A DNA stretch of 64,000 bases from Rubritalea marina DSM 17716 (GTDB lineage: Bacteria > Verrucomicrobiota > Verrucomicrobiia > Verrucomicrobiales > Akkermansiaceae). The stretch spans positions 186,001 through 250,000 of the forward strand of contig NZ_KB899247.1 in the NCBI RefSeq assembly GCF_000378105.1, in the 5' to 3' direction. The position numbers and the translations under genes were made by a program. How positions within the stretch are numbered: the stretch's first letter is position 1; the number at the start of each line of letters is the position of its first letter. Below, one piece after another: positions 26,599 to 35,265 of this stretch. Below the pieces are notes generated by a model. It was not told where the DNA came from. It was given only the letters and a program-made list of their open reading frames with translations, and ran no database searches.

Positions 26599-27016
26599 CA
26601 GCATTAAATTTACCACGGTTGATGGGATTGCGGTTTGCTTGAATGGCTACGTCCGACTGACAGAAGATGTCGATATTCTAATAGCAAAAGACAAATCTAA
26701 CATTGAAAAGCTTATTGAAGCTCTTAGTGGTTTTGGAGAAGGTTTTGCTTCTGAACTTGAGGTGGGTGACTTCACTGATGAAGAAGGAGCTATTCGCATT
26801 ATAGAAAGTGTGGAGAATTGCCAGATCAACATTTTCGTGAGAATGCGAGGATTACACCTTGAGGATTTCAGAGAAGACATTCAATATTTCGAAGCTGGCG
26901 ACACCACAGAAATCCCCTATTTAGGCTCAAAGAGTCTTATTCAGTTAAAATCAGGCACAGTTAGAGAGAAAGATAGAGTTGATGTCTCAGTGCTTGAAAG
27001 TATGGGTGAACAATAA
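26543..27016 (+). CDS. Nucleotidyltransferase-like protein (AbiEii/DUF6036 type)
   Basis: The 157 residues from ATG 26543 (MTAPIESSFEKLLVLLVKNS) carry TVDGIAVCLNGYVRLTEDVDILIA (about residues 23-46), which matches the 'GGxA...hGxxRxTxDxDxLv' nucleotidyltransferase signature of AbiEii-like and DUF6036 proteins. The first Gly of the GG pair is Asp here. Two acidic metal ligands (EDVD) are kept, and a third may be the acidic residue in ENCQINIFVRMRG. Relatives include the toxin halves of abortive-infection pairs, which modify tRNA or other RNA, but many are uncharacterised. An upstream start at 26456 in the same frame is open but unlikely. The overlapping small ORF upstream may be its partner. 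Confidence 0.7.
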   Translation: MTAPIESSFEKLLVLLVKNSIKFTTVDGIAVCLNGYVRLTEDVDILIAKDKSNIEKLIEALSGFGEGFASELEVGDFTDEEGAIRIIESVENCQINIFVRMRGLHLEDFREDIQYFEAGDTTEIPYLGSKSLIQLKSGTVREKDRVDVSVLESMGEQ

Positions 27017-27092
27017 GTAGTGGAGCACTAGCAGTGCGACCAAGGATCTTAGCTATTGCTAGTTTCCTAGAATTGATTTCAAGTAATCCCAT

Positions 27093-27497
27093 ATGGCAAA
27101 AGGATTCGACACCCACCAAGCGCGGCTCAATGAACTGAACTTATTTGGCAAGGACTTGGCGCGACGCGCGAAATCAAAATGTGAACTCAGTGGCGAGTCA
27201 GGAGTTCCATTGAAGATCTATGAAGTGGAACCGGTGCCGAAGGAGCCTGAATTTAAGCATTGCGTGATGTTGTCCGAGCTTGTGATCGAGCAATTGCAAA
27301 AGCCAAAGAATATAAATGCTAAGACTTGGCGCGGCATCCTACCAGAGCTTGTGTGGTCGGAGCTAGAGGTGATACAGGTGCTAGCCATCCGCTTGCTGCG
27401 GCACATTGCTAGAAGTGAAGCTTGGGCGCAGGAGGTGCTGGATGAGGCATTCATCGATGAGACCACTCTCGAGTGGGCTGATAAGTGCCCGCTCTAG
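27093..27497 (+). CDS. PhnA-like protein
   Basis: The 134 residues begin HQARLNELNLFGKDLARRAKSKCELSGESGVPLKIYEVEP, which recalls the N-terminal segment of PhnA-family proteins ('RxxxkCELCG...L.VYEVPP'). The second half of the zinc-knuckle pattern is not a CxxC pair here: CELS replaces CELC. E. coli phnA was named for phosphonate genes but its role is not settled, so no reaction should be assigned. The C-terminal half is helical. It is followed after 25 bases by the MEKHLA-domain gene, with which it probably forms an operon. Confidence 0.55.
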   Translation: MAKGFDTHQARLNELNLFGKDLARRAKSKCELSGESGVPLKIYEVEPVPKEPEFKHCVMLSELVIEQLQKPKNINAKTWRGILPELVWSELEVIQVLAIRLLRHIARSEAWAQEVLDEAFIDETTLEWADKCPL

Positions 27498-27522
27498 CAA
27501 TTAGATATCCGAGGACGATTTC

Positions 27523-27981
27523 ATGTCAGAAAATTACAACTCACCAGAGCTTGAATCACACGCCGAGTTGCTGCAATCGAGCTTTAGGCGTCTACTCGGT
27601 CGTGATTTGGTACGCAGTTCTCCCCTTTCCACAGCCACAGCGATAGCAAGCTCGCAGGTGGCTATTTTGTCCCATGGCACGGAAAGCGACCCGCAATTCA
27701 ATTATGCGAACCTGGCTGCGCTTCAGTTATTTGAAACCACTTGGTCTGATTTAATCGGCACTCCTTCCCGGCATTCTGCCGAGCCAGTGACCGAAGCGGA
27801 ACGTGATGCCTTGCTCAAGCGGGTGACTCTGCATGGCTTCATCGACGACTATCAAGGGGTGCGCATTTCCGCTAAAGGACAACGCTTCATGTTGCTAAAC
27901 GCGATCGTTTGGAACCTATTTGATGAGCTTGGATCCTACCACGGCCAAGCCGCCGCGCTTTACGAGTGGCGGATGCTTTAG
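27523..27981 (+). CDS. MEKHLA-domain protein
   Basis: The 152 residues match the MEKHLA domain, a PAS-like fold also found at the C-terminus of plant HD-ZIP III factors. Characteristic parts are VAILSHGTESDPQFNYANLAALQLFE (residues 44-69), a PSRHSAEP segment (about 80-88) and HGFIDDYQGVRISAKGQRFM (about 106-125), ending in the typical VWNLFDELGSYHGQAAALYEW. In bacteria this is a stand-alone protein of unknown ligand and function. Its stop codon overlaps the end of the convergent recO gene by 4 bases. Confidence 0.85.
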   Translation: MSENYNSPELESHAELLQSSFRRLLGRDLVRSSPLSTATAIASSQVAILSHGTESDPQFNYANLAALQLFETTWSDLIGTPSRHSAEPVTEAERDALLKRVTLHGFIDDYQGVRISAKGQRFMLLNAIVWNLFDELGSYHGQAAALYEWRML

Positions 27982-28511
27982 TCACAGACGCTATCCCTGC
28001 ATTGTTTCCGCAGTATGGGTAATTTACCAAAGGCGTCCTCAAGGGCAAGATTCGCACGGCGCCGCCCATCCCACACGCCGGTGCATTTAGCGAGTTGCTT
28101 TTCAAAGTGGTCGAATGCCTTGAGATTGGCCTCCTCCACACTGACATAGGCAAGCGCGCGTTTTAAGAGGTCAAAGATTGCGTCGTCGCAGACCCCCTCC
28201 TCTAGCACATGACTAACAAGGGCGCTAAAATAACTGGCCATGAGAGTTTTTTTGTAATCCCCCCGCAAGCCTTCAAAACGATTCTCAACGCGCAGTTCTC
28301 TCAGCCCGTGTAAGTCCGAGCGGGTGCTCTCACTCCATTGAAGTTCTGCTAGGTAAAATAAATCAATATTTCCAGCGAAGCTGCTTTTAGGTCTTCGAGC
28401 CCCTTTGGCCACCGTTCGCACCAAACCAACACCATCGACACACCAGTTCACAATCAGGCTTGTGTCGCTGAGTTTTGTGAGGCGGATAATGATCCCCGTG
28501 GCATTGTGCAT
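27978..28511 (-). CDS. recO: RecO-like DNA repair protein, short form
   Basis: RecO helps RecR load RecA on SSB-coated DNA. The 177 residues from ATG 28511 show the N-terminal OB-fold pattern (ATGIIIRLTKLSDTSLIVNW, then GLVRTVAKGARRPKSSFAGNIDLFYLAEL) and a helical domain (LMASYFSALVSHVLEEGVCDDAIFDLLKRAL). At 177 aa it is well short of the usual 230-250 and lacks the four-cysteine zinc module of many RecO proteins. A start at 28568 is open but would read into the dapL promoter region. It is divergent from dapL. Confidence 0.75.
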   Translation of the reverse strand: MHNATGIIIRLTKLSDTSLIVNWCVDGVGLVRTVAKGARRPKSSFAGNIDLFYLAELQWSESTRSDLHGLRELRVENRFEGLRGDYKKTLMASYFSALVSHVLEEGVCDDAIFDLLKRALAYVSVEEANLKAFDHFEKQLAKCTGVWDGRRRANLALEDAFGKLPILRKQCRDSVCD

Positions 28512-28601
28512 GTGGCTTAGGTTAGGGCTGGAATTGTAAATCTCAAATCCCAAATTCAGGCCTTGCACTTTTCAAGCATACTAGCCAGCATCCTGGCCGT
28601 T

Positions 28602-29825
28602 ATGGCACGTATCAATGATAACTTTCTCAAACTTAAGGCTGGGTATCTTTTCCCAGAAATTGGCCGCCGTGTGGCTGCGTACACCGAGGCAAATCCAGAC
28701 GCCGCACTCATTCGTTGTGGCATCGGTGATGTGACCGAAGCACTCCCGAAGGCTGTTCAAGACGCAATGCACAAGGCGGTGGACGAGCTTGGTGATCGCG
28801 ACACTTTCCGTGGTTACGGCCCTGAGCAGGGCTATGCCTTCCTCCGCGAAGCTGTGGCGGAAAATGCTTTTGCTGACCTCGGCATTTCCGCCGACGACAT
28901 TTTCGTGTCAGATGGTTCAAAGTGCGACACTGGCAACATCCTAGACATCTTTGGCCCAGGCAACACGATTGCGATCACCGACCCAGTGTACCCAGTATAC
29001 GTGGACACCAATGTCATGATTGGCAACACTGGCGAAGCTGATGAAGCTGGCCGCTACGAAGGCCTTGTTTACCTTCCATGCACTGCGGAAAACGATTTCG
29101 TTCCTGCCATCCCAGAAGAGAAAGTAGATATCGTCTACCTTTGCTACCCGAACAACCCAACTGGCGCCTCCGCCACGCGTGAGCAACTCCAGGCATGGGT
29201 GGACTACGCGCTTAAAAACGACGCCATCATCCTCTACGATGCCGCCTATGAAGCATTCATTCAAGATGCAGACGTTCCTAGATCTATCTACGAAATCGAA
29301 GGAGCTAAGGAATGCGCCCTCGAGTTCCGTTCCTTCTCTAAGAATGGTGGCTTCACTGGCGTACGCTGTGGTTACATCGTGATCCCAGATTCCGTATTCG
29401 GAACGACTGAGTCCGGCGAGAAAATCAGCATCAAGCAACTTTGGAGTCGTCGCACGTCTACTAAGTTCAATGGTGCATCGTACCCAGTGCAACGTGGCGC
29501 AGAAGCAATCTTCTCGCCAGAGGGTAAAGCTGAAGTTGCTGCTCTTGTGGAACATTACATGGCCAACGCGAAGCTCCTTCGCGATGCGTGCACAGAACTC
29601 GGCCTCGAGGTCTTTGGTGGTGAAAATGCACCGTATGTATGGGTTGCTTGTCCAGAAGGCCTGACCTCCTGGGATATGTTCGACAAGATGCTCCAAGAAG
29701 CGAACGTGGTGATCACTCCAGGCTCTGGCTTCGGTGCTGCTGGTGAAGGGTACTTCCGCATCTCGGCATTCAACTCACGTGCCAACGTTGAGGAAGTCTG
29801 TAAGCGACTTAAAGCGCTTCTCTAA
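28602..29825 (+). CDS. dapL: LL-diaminopimelate aminotransferase
   Basis: DapL converts tetrahydrodipicolinate directly to LL-diaminopimelate with glutamate as amino donor, bypassing the succinylase and acetylase steps of lysine and peptidoglycan synthesis. The 407 residues from ATG 28602 begin [20 protein letters not shown], the DapL-type N-terminus. Class I aminotransferase motifs are [33 protein letters not shown] and the PLP lysine in [16 protein letters not shown]. The route occurs in plants, Chlamydiae, Verrucomicrobia and some others, which supports the assignment of the host. A strong terminator follows. Confidence 0.95.
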   Translation: MARINDNFLKLKAGYLFPEIGRRVAAYTEANPDAALIRCGIGDVTEALPKAVQDAMHKAVDELGDRDTFRGYGPEQGYAFLREAVAENAFADLGISADDIFVSDGSKCDTGNILDIFGPGNTIAITDPVYPVYVDTNVMIGNTGEADEAGRYEGLVYLPCTAENDFVPAIPEEKVDIVYLCYPNNPTGASATREQLQAWVDYALKNDAIILYDAAYEAFIQDADVPRSIYEIEGAKECALEFRSFSKNGGFTGVRCGYIVIPDSVFGTTESGEKISIKQLWSRRTSTKFNGASYPVQRGAEAIFSPEGKAEVAALVEHYMANAKLLRDACTELGLEVFGGENAPYVWVACPEGLTSWDMFDKMLQEANVVITPGSGFGAAGEGYFRISAFNSRANVEEVCKRLKALL

Positions 29826-29856
29826 AGAGAAAAAGCACTATTCAAGCAACTCAGTC

Positions 29857-29888
29857 AGGCGAAGCTTCCATAGCTTCGCCTTTTTTTG
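29857..29888 (+). terminator. Rho-independent terminator of dapL
   Basis: The arms AGGCGAAGC and GCTTCGCCT close a seven-base loop, followed by seven T. Confidence 0.92.
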
Positions 29889-30000
29889 TCCCTCCACACG
29901 TTTGTCCACTTAAAGGAGCGCTAAGATCTTTAATCTATCTGCATGAGCGCTACGCAGCTTGCAATTTTAAATCCATCCCCTACAGTGCGGACTCAACACT

Positions 30001-31221
30001 ATGAGTGACCCGAAACCGAAACAAAAGCGCAAGCGTATCAATGTTCGTCGCCCCGATGTGATGGAGAAAGTTCAGGCTGAAGTCCAGAGGCATTACGAAT
30101 CATCCATCGTTGAGAAAATCCGCTCGAATGATGGATCAATCACAGTGGGAAACACGACCATCAAATTGGCTCAACAATTCGGTTTTTGTTATGGAGTGGA
30201 ACGCGCAATCGACCTCGCTTATGCCTCTCGCAAGGTGTTTGAAGAGAATAACATCTATCTCATTGGTGAGATCATCCACAACCAAGAGGTCAACCGCCAA
30301 CTACAAGACATGAACATCGTCTCACTTCCTTGGAAAGAAATGGATGAGACATACGACCGCCTGGGTGAGGATGATGTGGTGATTGTGCCAGCTTTCGGCG
30401 CACCCACTTCCTATATCGATAAAATTGAAAGCCAAGGAGCTGCGATTATCGACACCACCTGTGGTGATGTGATGAAAGTGTGGCGTCGAGTCCGCGGCTA
30501 TGCCAAGCAAGGCTACACCTCAATCATTCACGGCAAAGCGGGTCACGAAGAAACGCGTGCTACCGCATCCAGAGCTCTTGGTGACGCCAAGGATGGACAC
30601 TACATCGTGATCCTCACCTTGGATGACACCGACTTCCTTTGCAGTTACCTCACCGGCCAGACCACTGCTGAGGCACTGATGGAGCGGTTCGGGCATGCCA
30701 CCTCAGATGGCTTTGACCCGAAGAAACACCTACAGAAAGTTGGCGTGGCAAACCAAACTACCATGCTGAAAAGTGAAACAGAGGAAATTCAACGCCGCGT
30801 CCACACCGCCATCAAGGAACGCGACGGTTCATCAGACAACTTCCAGTTCTTTGACACGATCTGTGGAGCCACGCAAGAGCGCCAAGATGCACTCTTTGAT
30901 ATGCTTAAAGGCCACATGGATGTGCTCCTCGTAGTGGGAGGCTACAATTCATCCAATACTTCTCACCTAGTAGAAATTGGACAAGAGGAACTCCCTACCT
31001 TTTTCATCCAGAACTCCGACCGACTCACCTCCTTAGAAGAAATTCTTCATTTTGATCTCGAGGAAAAGTGTGAAGTAACCACAGAACACACCAACCTTCT
31101 GGATCTTAGCAAGCCGGTGACCGTGGGCATCACCGCTGGCGCTTCATGTCCGAACAATCTTATTGAATCAACAATCAAGCGAGTGTTCGAACTTCGCGGT
31201 GTCGATTCCGCAGATATTTAA
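30001..31221 (+). CDS. ispH: 4-hydroxy-3-methylbut-2-enyl diphosphate reductase, long form
   Basis: IspH makes IPP and DMAPP in the last step of the MEP isoprenoid pathway, using an iron-sulfur cluster. The cluster cysteines are visible in QFGFCYGVERAID (about residue 62), IDTTCGDVMKVW and FDTICGATQERQDAL, with TAGASCPNNLIE near the end. At 406 aa it is longer than the 310-aa E. coli enzyme and resembles the cyanobacterial/plant branch, with a basic head (KPKQKRKRINVRRPD) and an insertion near residues 180-255. It is transcribed alone; a hairpin lies 60 bases downstream. Confidence 0.95.
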   Translation: MSDPKPKQKRKRINVRRPDVMEKVQAEVQRHYESSIVEKIRSNDGSITVGNTTIKLAQQFGFCYGVERAIDLAYASRKVFEENNIYLIGEIIHNQEVNRQLQDMNIVSLPWKEMDETYDRLGEDDVVIVPAFGAPTSYIDKIESQGAAIIDTTCGDVMKVWRRVRGYAKQGYTSIIHGKAGHEETRATASRALGDAKDGHYIVILTLDDTDFLCSYLTGQTTAEALMERFGHATSDGFDPKKHLQKVGVANQTTMLKSETEEIQRRVHTAIKERDGSSDNFQFFDTICGATQERQDALFDMLKGHMDVLLVVGGYNSSNTSHLVEIGQEELPTFFIQNSDRLTSLEEILHFDLEEKCEVTTEHTNLLDLSKPVTVGITAGASCPNNLIESTIKRVFELRGVDSADI

Positions 31222-31279
31222 GCTGCCATTCTAAACCAGATCTAGCGACCTGGTAGAAAATGTTAGCACATGTATTTTT

Positions 31280-31307
31280 ACGCAGGTATAGCTCGCTATG
31301 CCTGCGT
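31280..31307 (+). terminator. Hairpin after ispH, possible terminator
   Basis: The arms ACGCAGG and CCTGCGT are extended by ATA/TAT around a six-base loop. The following bases are only moderately T-rich (AATTCTTTAT). It lies just before the MoxR gene. Confidence 0.45.
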
Positions 31308-31339
31308 AATTCTTTATAGTGGGCGTAAATCGAATTTCT

Positions 31340-32374
31340 ATGATTTCAGACCCACTCAAGAACGAACTTTCGGGATCCAGCATACCAAGTAATGATGCTG
31401 AAGCTATCGATCAGCTTGGCACACATTACAAGAGCCTGCGCGATGAAATATCCAAATCTATTGTCGGCCAGGAACTTGTGGTTGAGCAGTTACTTATCGC
31501 TCTATTTGCTCGGGGACACGCCTTACTCATGGGTGTCCCCGGACTTGCTAAGACCTTGTTAGTCTCGACGGTTGCCGAGTGTCTCGATTTAAGTTTCAAC
31601 CGCATTCAGTTCACCCCTGATCTGATGCCCTCCGATATTACCGGGACAGACATCATTCAAGAGGATCAGTCTGGGAAACGTAACTTTGAGTTTGTACGAG
31701 GCCCCGTCTTCGCCAACCTCCTGCTAGCTGATGAAATCAACCGTGCTCCGGCGAAGACGCAATCAGCCATGCTTGAGGCGATGCAGGAAGAGCGCGTCAC
31801 CGCTCTTGGGAATAGCTATGAGCTCGACAAACCATTCTTTGTGTTGGCGACTCAAAACCCCATCGAGCAAGAAGGTACTTACCCACTCCCAGAAGCGCAG
31901 TTAGATCGCTTTATGTTTTTAATTGAGGTCGGTTACCCCAGTGAAGATGAAGAACGCCGCATCGCGCGAGAAACTACTGGAGCCACTCACACGGCAATCA
32001 ACAAGGTGCTGGGAAGAGACGACATCATTGCATACCAAGAACTCGTAAGACGCCTTCCAGTACCAGACCACATCTATGATTACGCGGTCGAGCTAGTCAG
32101 AGCAACTCGTCCCTCGCTGGAGTCTTCCCCGGATTGGATCAAAGAATATGTGGCTTGGGGAGCGGGTCCGCGTGCCGTCCAATATTTGGTGCTTGGAGCC
32201 AAGGCGCGAGCTGCCCTCAAAGGCTCCTACATGGTGAGCTTTGAGGATCTAGAAGCAGTTGCAGAGGCGGTGCTCTCACATCGTGTCATCACGAAGTTCA
32301 CTGCCGAGTCCATCGGCATGACACCAAAAAAAGTGGTGGCTCGATTGATTGAAGAACTTCAAGCGGCACACTAA
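31340..32374 (+). CDS. MoxR-family AAA+ ATPase
   Basis: The 344 residues from ATG 31340 are an AAA+ ATPase of the MoxR group. Walker A is GVPGLAKT (about residues 64-71), Walker B is LLLADEINRAPAKTQSAMLEAMQE, the sensor region is VLATQNPIEQEGTYPLPEAQLDRFMF, and a lid domain follows. MoxR ATPases work with von Willebrand A proteins to insert metals or remodel envelope complexes. It is the first gene of a four-gene unit with a DUF58 protein and two large VWA membrane proteins, which are presumably its partners. Confidence 0.93.
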   Translation: MISDPLKNELSGSSIPSNDAEAIDQLGTHYKSLRDEISKSIVGQELVVEQLLIALFARGHALLMGVPGLAKTLLVSTVAECLDLSFNRIQFTPDLMPSDITGTDIIQEDQSGKRNFEFVRGPVFANLLLADEINRAPAKTQSAMLEAMQEERVTALGNSYELDKPFFVLATQNPIEQEGTYPLPEAQLDRFMFLIEVGYPSEDEERRIARETTGATHTAINKVLGRDDIIAYQELVRRLPVPDHIYDYAVELVRATRPSLESSPDWIKEYVAWGAGPRAVQYLVLGAKARAALKGSYMVSFEDLEAVAEAVLSHRVITKFTAESIGMTPKKVVARLIEELQAAH

Positions 32375-32388
32375 GCCCCCCACTCTTG

Positions 32389-33285
32389 ATGAGCTACCCT
32401 TTTGTCGACCCAGAACTGCAAGCAAAACTTAGCGTCTTACCACTTGAGTCCAAGCAGGCGATGTTAGGGAGCGTGACGGGACGTCATCGCTCCTTAAATC
32501 ACGGATCTTCTGTAGAGTTCTCAGAGTATCGGAAGTACGTACAAGGAGACGACATTCGAATGCTCGACTGGAAAGCCTTCGCACGCTCAGACAGATACTA
32601 CATCAAGCAAAGTGAGGCTGACACCAATATGTTAGTACACTCACTCATCGACTGTAGTGGCTCGATGAACTTCGATGGATCGCATGGCAGCAAAATTGAT
32701 CTCGTCAAAAAGCTGGTGGCCACATTGAGTGCTCTTGCAATTCGGCAGGGAGACGCTGCTGGCATCCACTGCGTATCTAGCTCATTAGATCTTCAGATCC
32801 GCCCGAAACGGAAACCTTCGCACTTGCATCAAATCTACCAAAGTTTGAATGAGGTGAAAGTTTCCGGTGAGACGGGCCTGTGCCACGGCATCCATCAATT
32901 AGCTCAGAGCATCCAGCGCCGCGGTTTAGTCCTGATTTTCTCAGACTTTTTTTGTGATCTCGAATCACTGAAAGAGGCCCTTCTTCATGTCAAACACCGG
33001 AAACACGAAGTTTGCCTCTTTCAGATACTCGACCCGATGGAGCTGGAATTCAATTTTAGCCAAGCACATCGCTTCATCGACCTTGAGGATGGGTCCCATG
33101 TGCATATCGAAGGTGAGGAGATCCGCGACGAATACCTTGCACTCATGCAAGACTTTCTCCAAGGCGTGGAAGGCTTGGCATCTGAAGCACTTGTGGAACA
33201 CCACTTGATCCGCAGCTCTGATTCTGCAGAGGAGGTCCTCACAAAGTTCCTTCACTCACGTTCACAGAACTTTCTCGATTCATAG
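32389..33285 (+). CDS. DUF58 protein with degenerate VWA domain
   Basis: The 298 residues begin at ATG 32389, 14 bases after the MoxR stop; a TTG just before it is also in frame. The DUF58 core is SVEFSEYRKYVQGDDIRMLDWKAFARSDRYYIKQ. It is followed by a von Willebrand A domain with the MIDAS motif DCSGSMNFDG and VLIFSDFFCDLESL. DUF58 proteins pair with MoxR ATPases in nearly all phyla, and their precise job is unknown. No membrane segment is seen, so it likely acts at the cytoplasmic face together with the two membrane proteins that follow. Confidence 0.92.
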   Translation: MSYPFVDPELQAKLSVLPLESKQAMLGSVTGRHRSLNHGSSVEFSEYRKYVQGDDIRMLDWKAFARSDRYYIKQSEADTNMLVHSLIDCSGSMNFDGSHGSKIDLVKKLVATLSALAIRQGDAAGIHCVSSSLDLQIRPKRKPSHLHQIYQSLNEVKVSGETGLCHGIHQLAQSIQRRGLVLIFSDFFCDLESLKEALLHVKHRKHEVCLFQILDPMELEFNFSQAHRFIDLEDGSHVHIEGEEIRDEYLALMQDFLQGVEGLASEALVEHHLIRSSDSAEEVLTKFLHSRSQNFLDS

Positions 33286-33306
33286 CCATTCACGCCCACT
33301 GACATC

Positions 33307-35262
33307 TTGAATTTCCCACACCTCAACTCATACACTTACTTTTGGACCTTGCTGGCCGTGATCTTGCCGGTCACAATCCATTTACTCAACAAGCGACGGT
33401 TCAAGACAATCAAGTGGGCTGCCACATCCTTTCTGTTTGAAGCAAGTAGAAGCAGCAATAAGAAGCGCAAAATCAAACATTGGATCATTCTTGCATTGCG
33501 GACCCTAGCGGTGGCCTGCCTCATCCTCCTTGTTGCCCGCCCCCATACAAGCTCCGATTTATTGAGTAGTGACTCTGGCAAGCTAGACACTGTGATCGTC
33601 TTGCTAGACCGATCGCCTAGTATGGAGCTCACGGACCCACACACGGGACTCAAAAAGCGTGAAGCCGCCATTCGAATTGCCCAAGAGAATTTAAACGCAC
33701 TAGATTCCGTGCGTCTGGTGTTAATCGATAGCACAAGTTATTCACCGCAAATCATTCCGAAGAAGCAGTCTTTGATGGATACTCAACGAACTGGCCCAAG
33801 TGATCCTGAAGCCAATATCCCGCAATTACTAGAATCTGCTCTGGATTACCTCGAAGCGAATGCTACAGGGAATACCGAGATCTGGCTCTTGAGTGATTTG
33901 CAAGACAGCGCCTGGGAGACCACGAATCCACTCTGGTCTGAAATTCAACAAGAACTCACGCGTAATAACTCACAATGCACACTCAAAGTCATCCCATTTT
34001 CAGAATCATCGGCACAAGCTCTGCGCAGTGAAGTGTTGCATGTCACGAGACAAGCCAAGACCATCCAAATCGATGCTGCTGTCTATCAGGACGCATCCTC
34101 AACACTTGAAGAGTGTGTGTTAGAATTCAACATTGATGGACGTGAATACAATCTAACCGTGCCACTTAATGGCACCAGAACTCAGTTCCAAAAAGTTTTC
34201 CAAGTCGGCGACGAGGCTGGGTATGGATCGATGCTCAGCAAGTCAACGGTCGGCGATTCCAGGCCTCAATATTTCACCTACGACCGTTCTTCACCAATAC
34301 AGATAGCCTTGGTGGCTGAAGATGACGAATCTGCTAGTTACCTGCAACGCGCCACCTCGATCTCAACAAGTTTCCAAGTAGAATCTAAGCGCTATGACCC
34401 CAATGCCTTGTTACCATTTGGAACTGCATCTTTCATTGTGTGGCAGGCCCCACTCCCTCTCGAGCCAGAAGCTCAGGCATTCCGTGATTACCTATCGAGT
34501 GGCGGCGTGATGCTCTGTCTCCCCCCAAGCTCAGAGCCTCAGAGTTCTCTAGCTGGGCACACATGGGGCAAGGTCTTGAGTGCCCCTGACAACGTGGAAT
34601 TTGTGATCTCTCAATGGGACCGAAAGTCTGGCCCACTCAGAGACGGCAATGACGGCGTAGCAGTGCCAGTGGATAAACTTCGGATGATCCAACGCCGCAA
34701 CCTGAGTCACGACTCCACGGTGGTCGCCGCTTGGGATGATGGGTCCCCCGCCCTCACTCGCCACCTTTTCGGAGCGGGTGAACTTTATTTCCTCAACACC
34801 TTACCCAATTACTATTGGTCATCACTTGGCGACGGAGACGTTTTGCTCCCTCTTGTCCAGCGTCTCATTTCTACTAGCAAAATGGTATACGGCACCCCTA
34901 CATTCATGGTTGTTGGTGATTCTGAGACGCTGGAGAAAATGCAACTTCATCCATTCAAGAGGATCCTCCCGGTGAATGAAGACACGGGAAATAACGACCC
35001 AATCGAGTATCGGACTGGCGTATTTGAACACAATGGAGACTACCTCGCAATTAACGGAGATCCACGTGAAATCGATTCCATCTACCTCAGCATGCAGGAA
35101 GTCAACCAGTTGCTTCCTCGCGCGGAATACTCAGATGCTGAGTTGAGTGAATCGCCCAGCCCGATCTGGAAGACCTTTGCTTACCTTACGATTTTAATTC
35201 TACTCGGCGAAGCAGCGCTGAGCACGCCATTCTCAAAATCACGTCAACCTCAAGCTACCTAA
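33307..35262 (+). CDS. BatA-like VWA membrane protein, 651 aa
   Basis: The N-terminus carries the BatA (aerotolerance) membrane domain: a helix at about 10-25 (FWTLLAVILPVTIHLLNKRR) and one at about 58-75. A VWA domain follows with MIDAS LLDRSPSMELTDP at about residues 97-109. The central part is a long beta-rich extracytoplasmic region, and a last membrane helix (TFAYLTILILLGEAAL) lies near the C-terminus. The only start that keeps the BatA domain is TTG 33307. The upstream frame closes at 33285 and there is no ATG. Its stop is followed after one codon by the next gene in the same frame. Confidence 0.85.
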   Translation: MNFPHLNSYTYFWTLLAVILPVTIHLLNKRRFKTIKWAATSFLFEASRSSNKKRKIKHWIILALRTLAVACLILLVARPHTSSDLLSSDSGKLDTVIVLLDRSPSMELTDPHTGLKKREAAIRIAQENLNALDSVRLVLIDSTSYSPQIIPKKQSLMDTQRTGPSDPEANIPQLLESALDYLEANATGNTEIWLLSDLQDSAWETTNPLWSEIQQELTRNNSQCTLKVIPFSESSAQALRSEVLHVTRQAKTIQIDAAVYQDASSTLEECVLEFNIDGREYNLTVPLNGTRTQFQKVFQVGDEAGYGSMLSKSTVGDSRPQYFTYDRSSPIQIALVAEDDESASYLQRATSISTSFQVESKRYDPNALLPFGTASFIVWQAPLPLEPEAQAFRDYLSSGGVMLCLPPSSEPQSSLAGHTWGKVLSAPDNVEFVISQWDRKSGPLRDGNDGVAVPVDKLRMIQRRNLSHDSTVVAAWDDGSPALTRHLFGAGELYFLNTLPNYYWSSLGDGDVLLPLVQRLISTSKMVYGTPTFMVVGDSETLEKMQLHPFKRILPVNEDTGNNDPIEYRTGVFEHNGDYLAINGDPREIDSIYLSMQEVNQLLPRAEYSDAELSESPSPIWKTFAYLTILILLGEAALSTPFSKSRQPQAT

Positions 35263-35265
35263 GCC

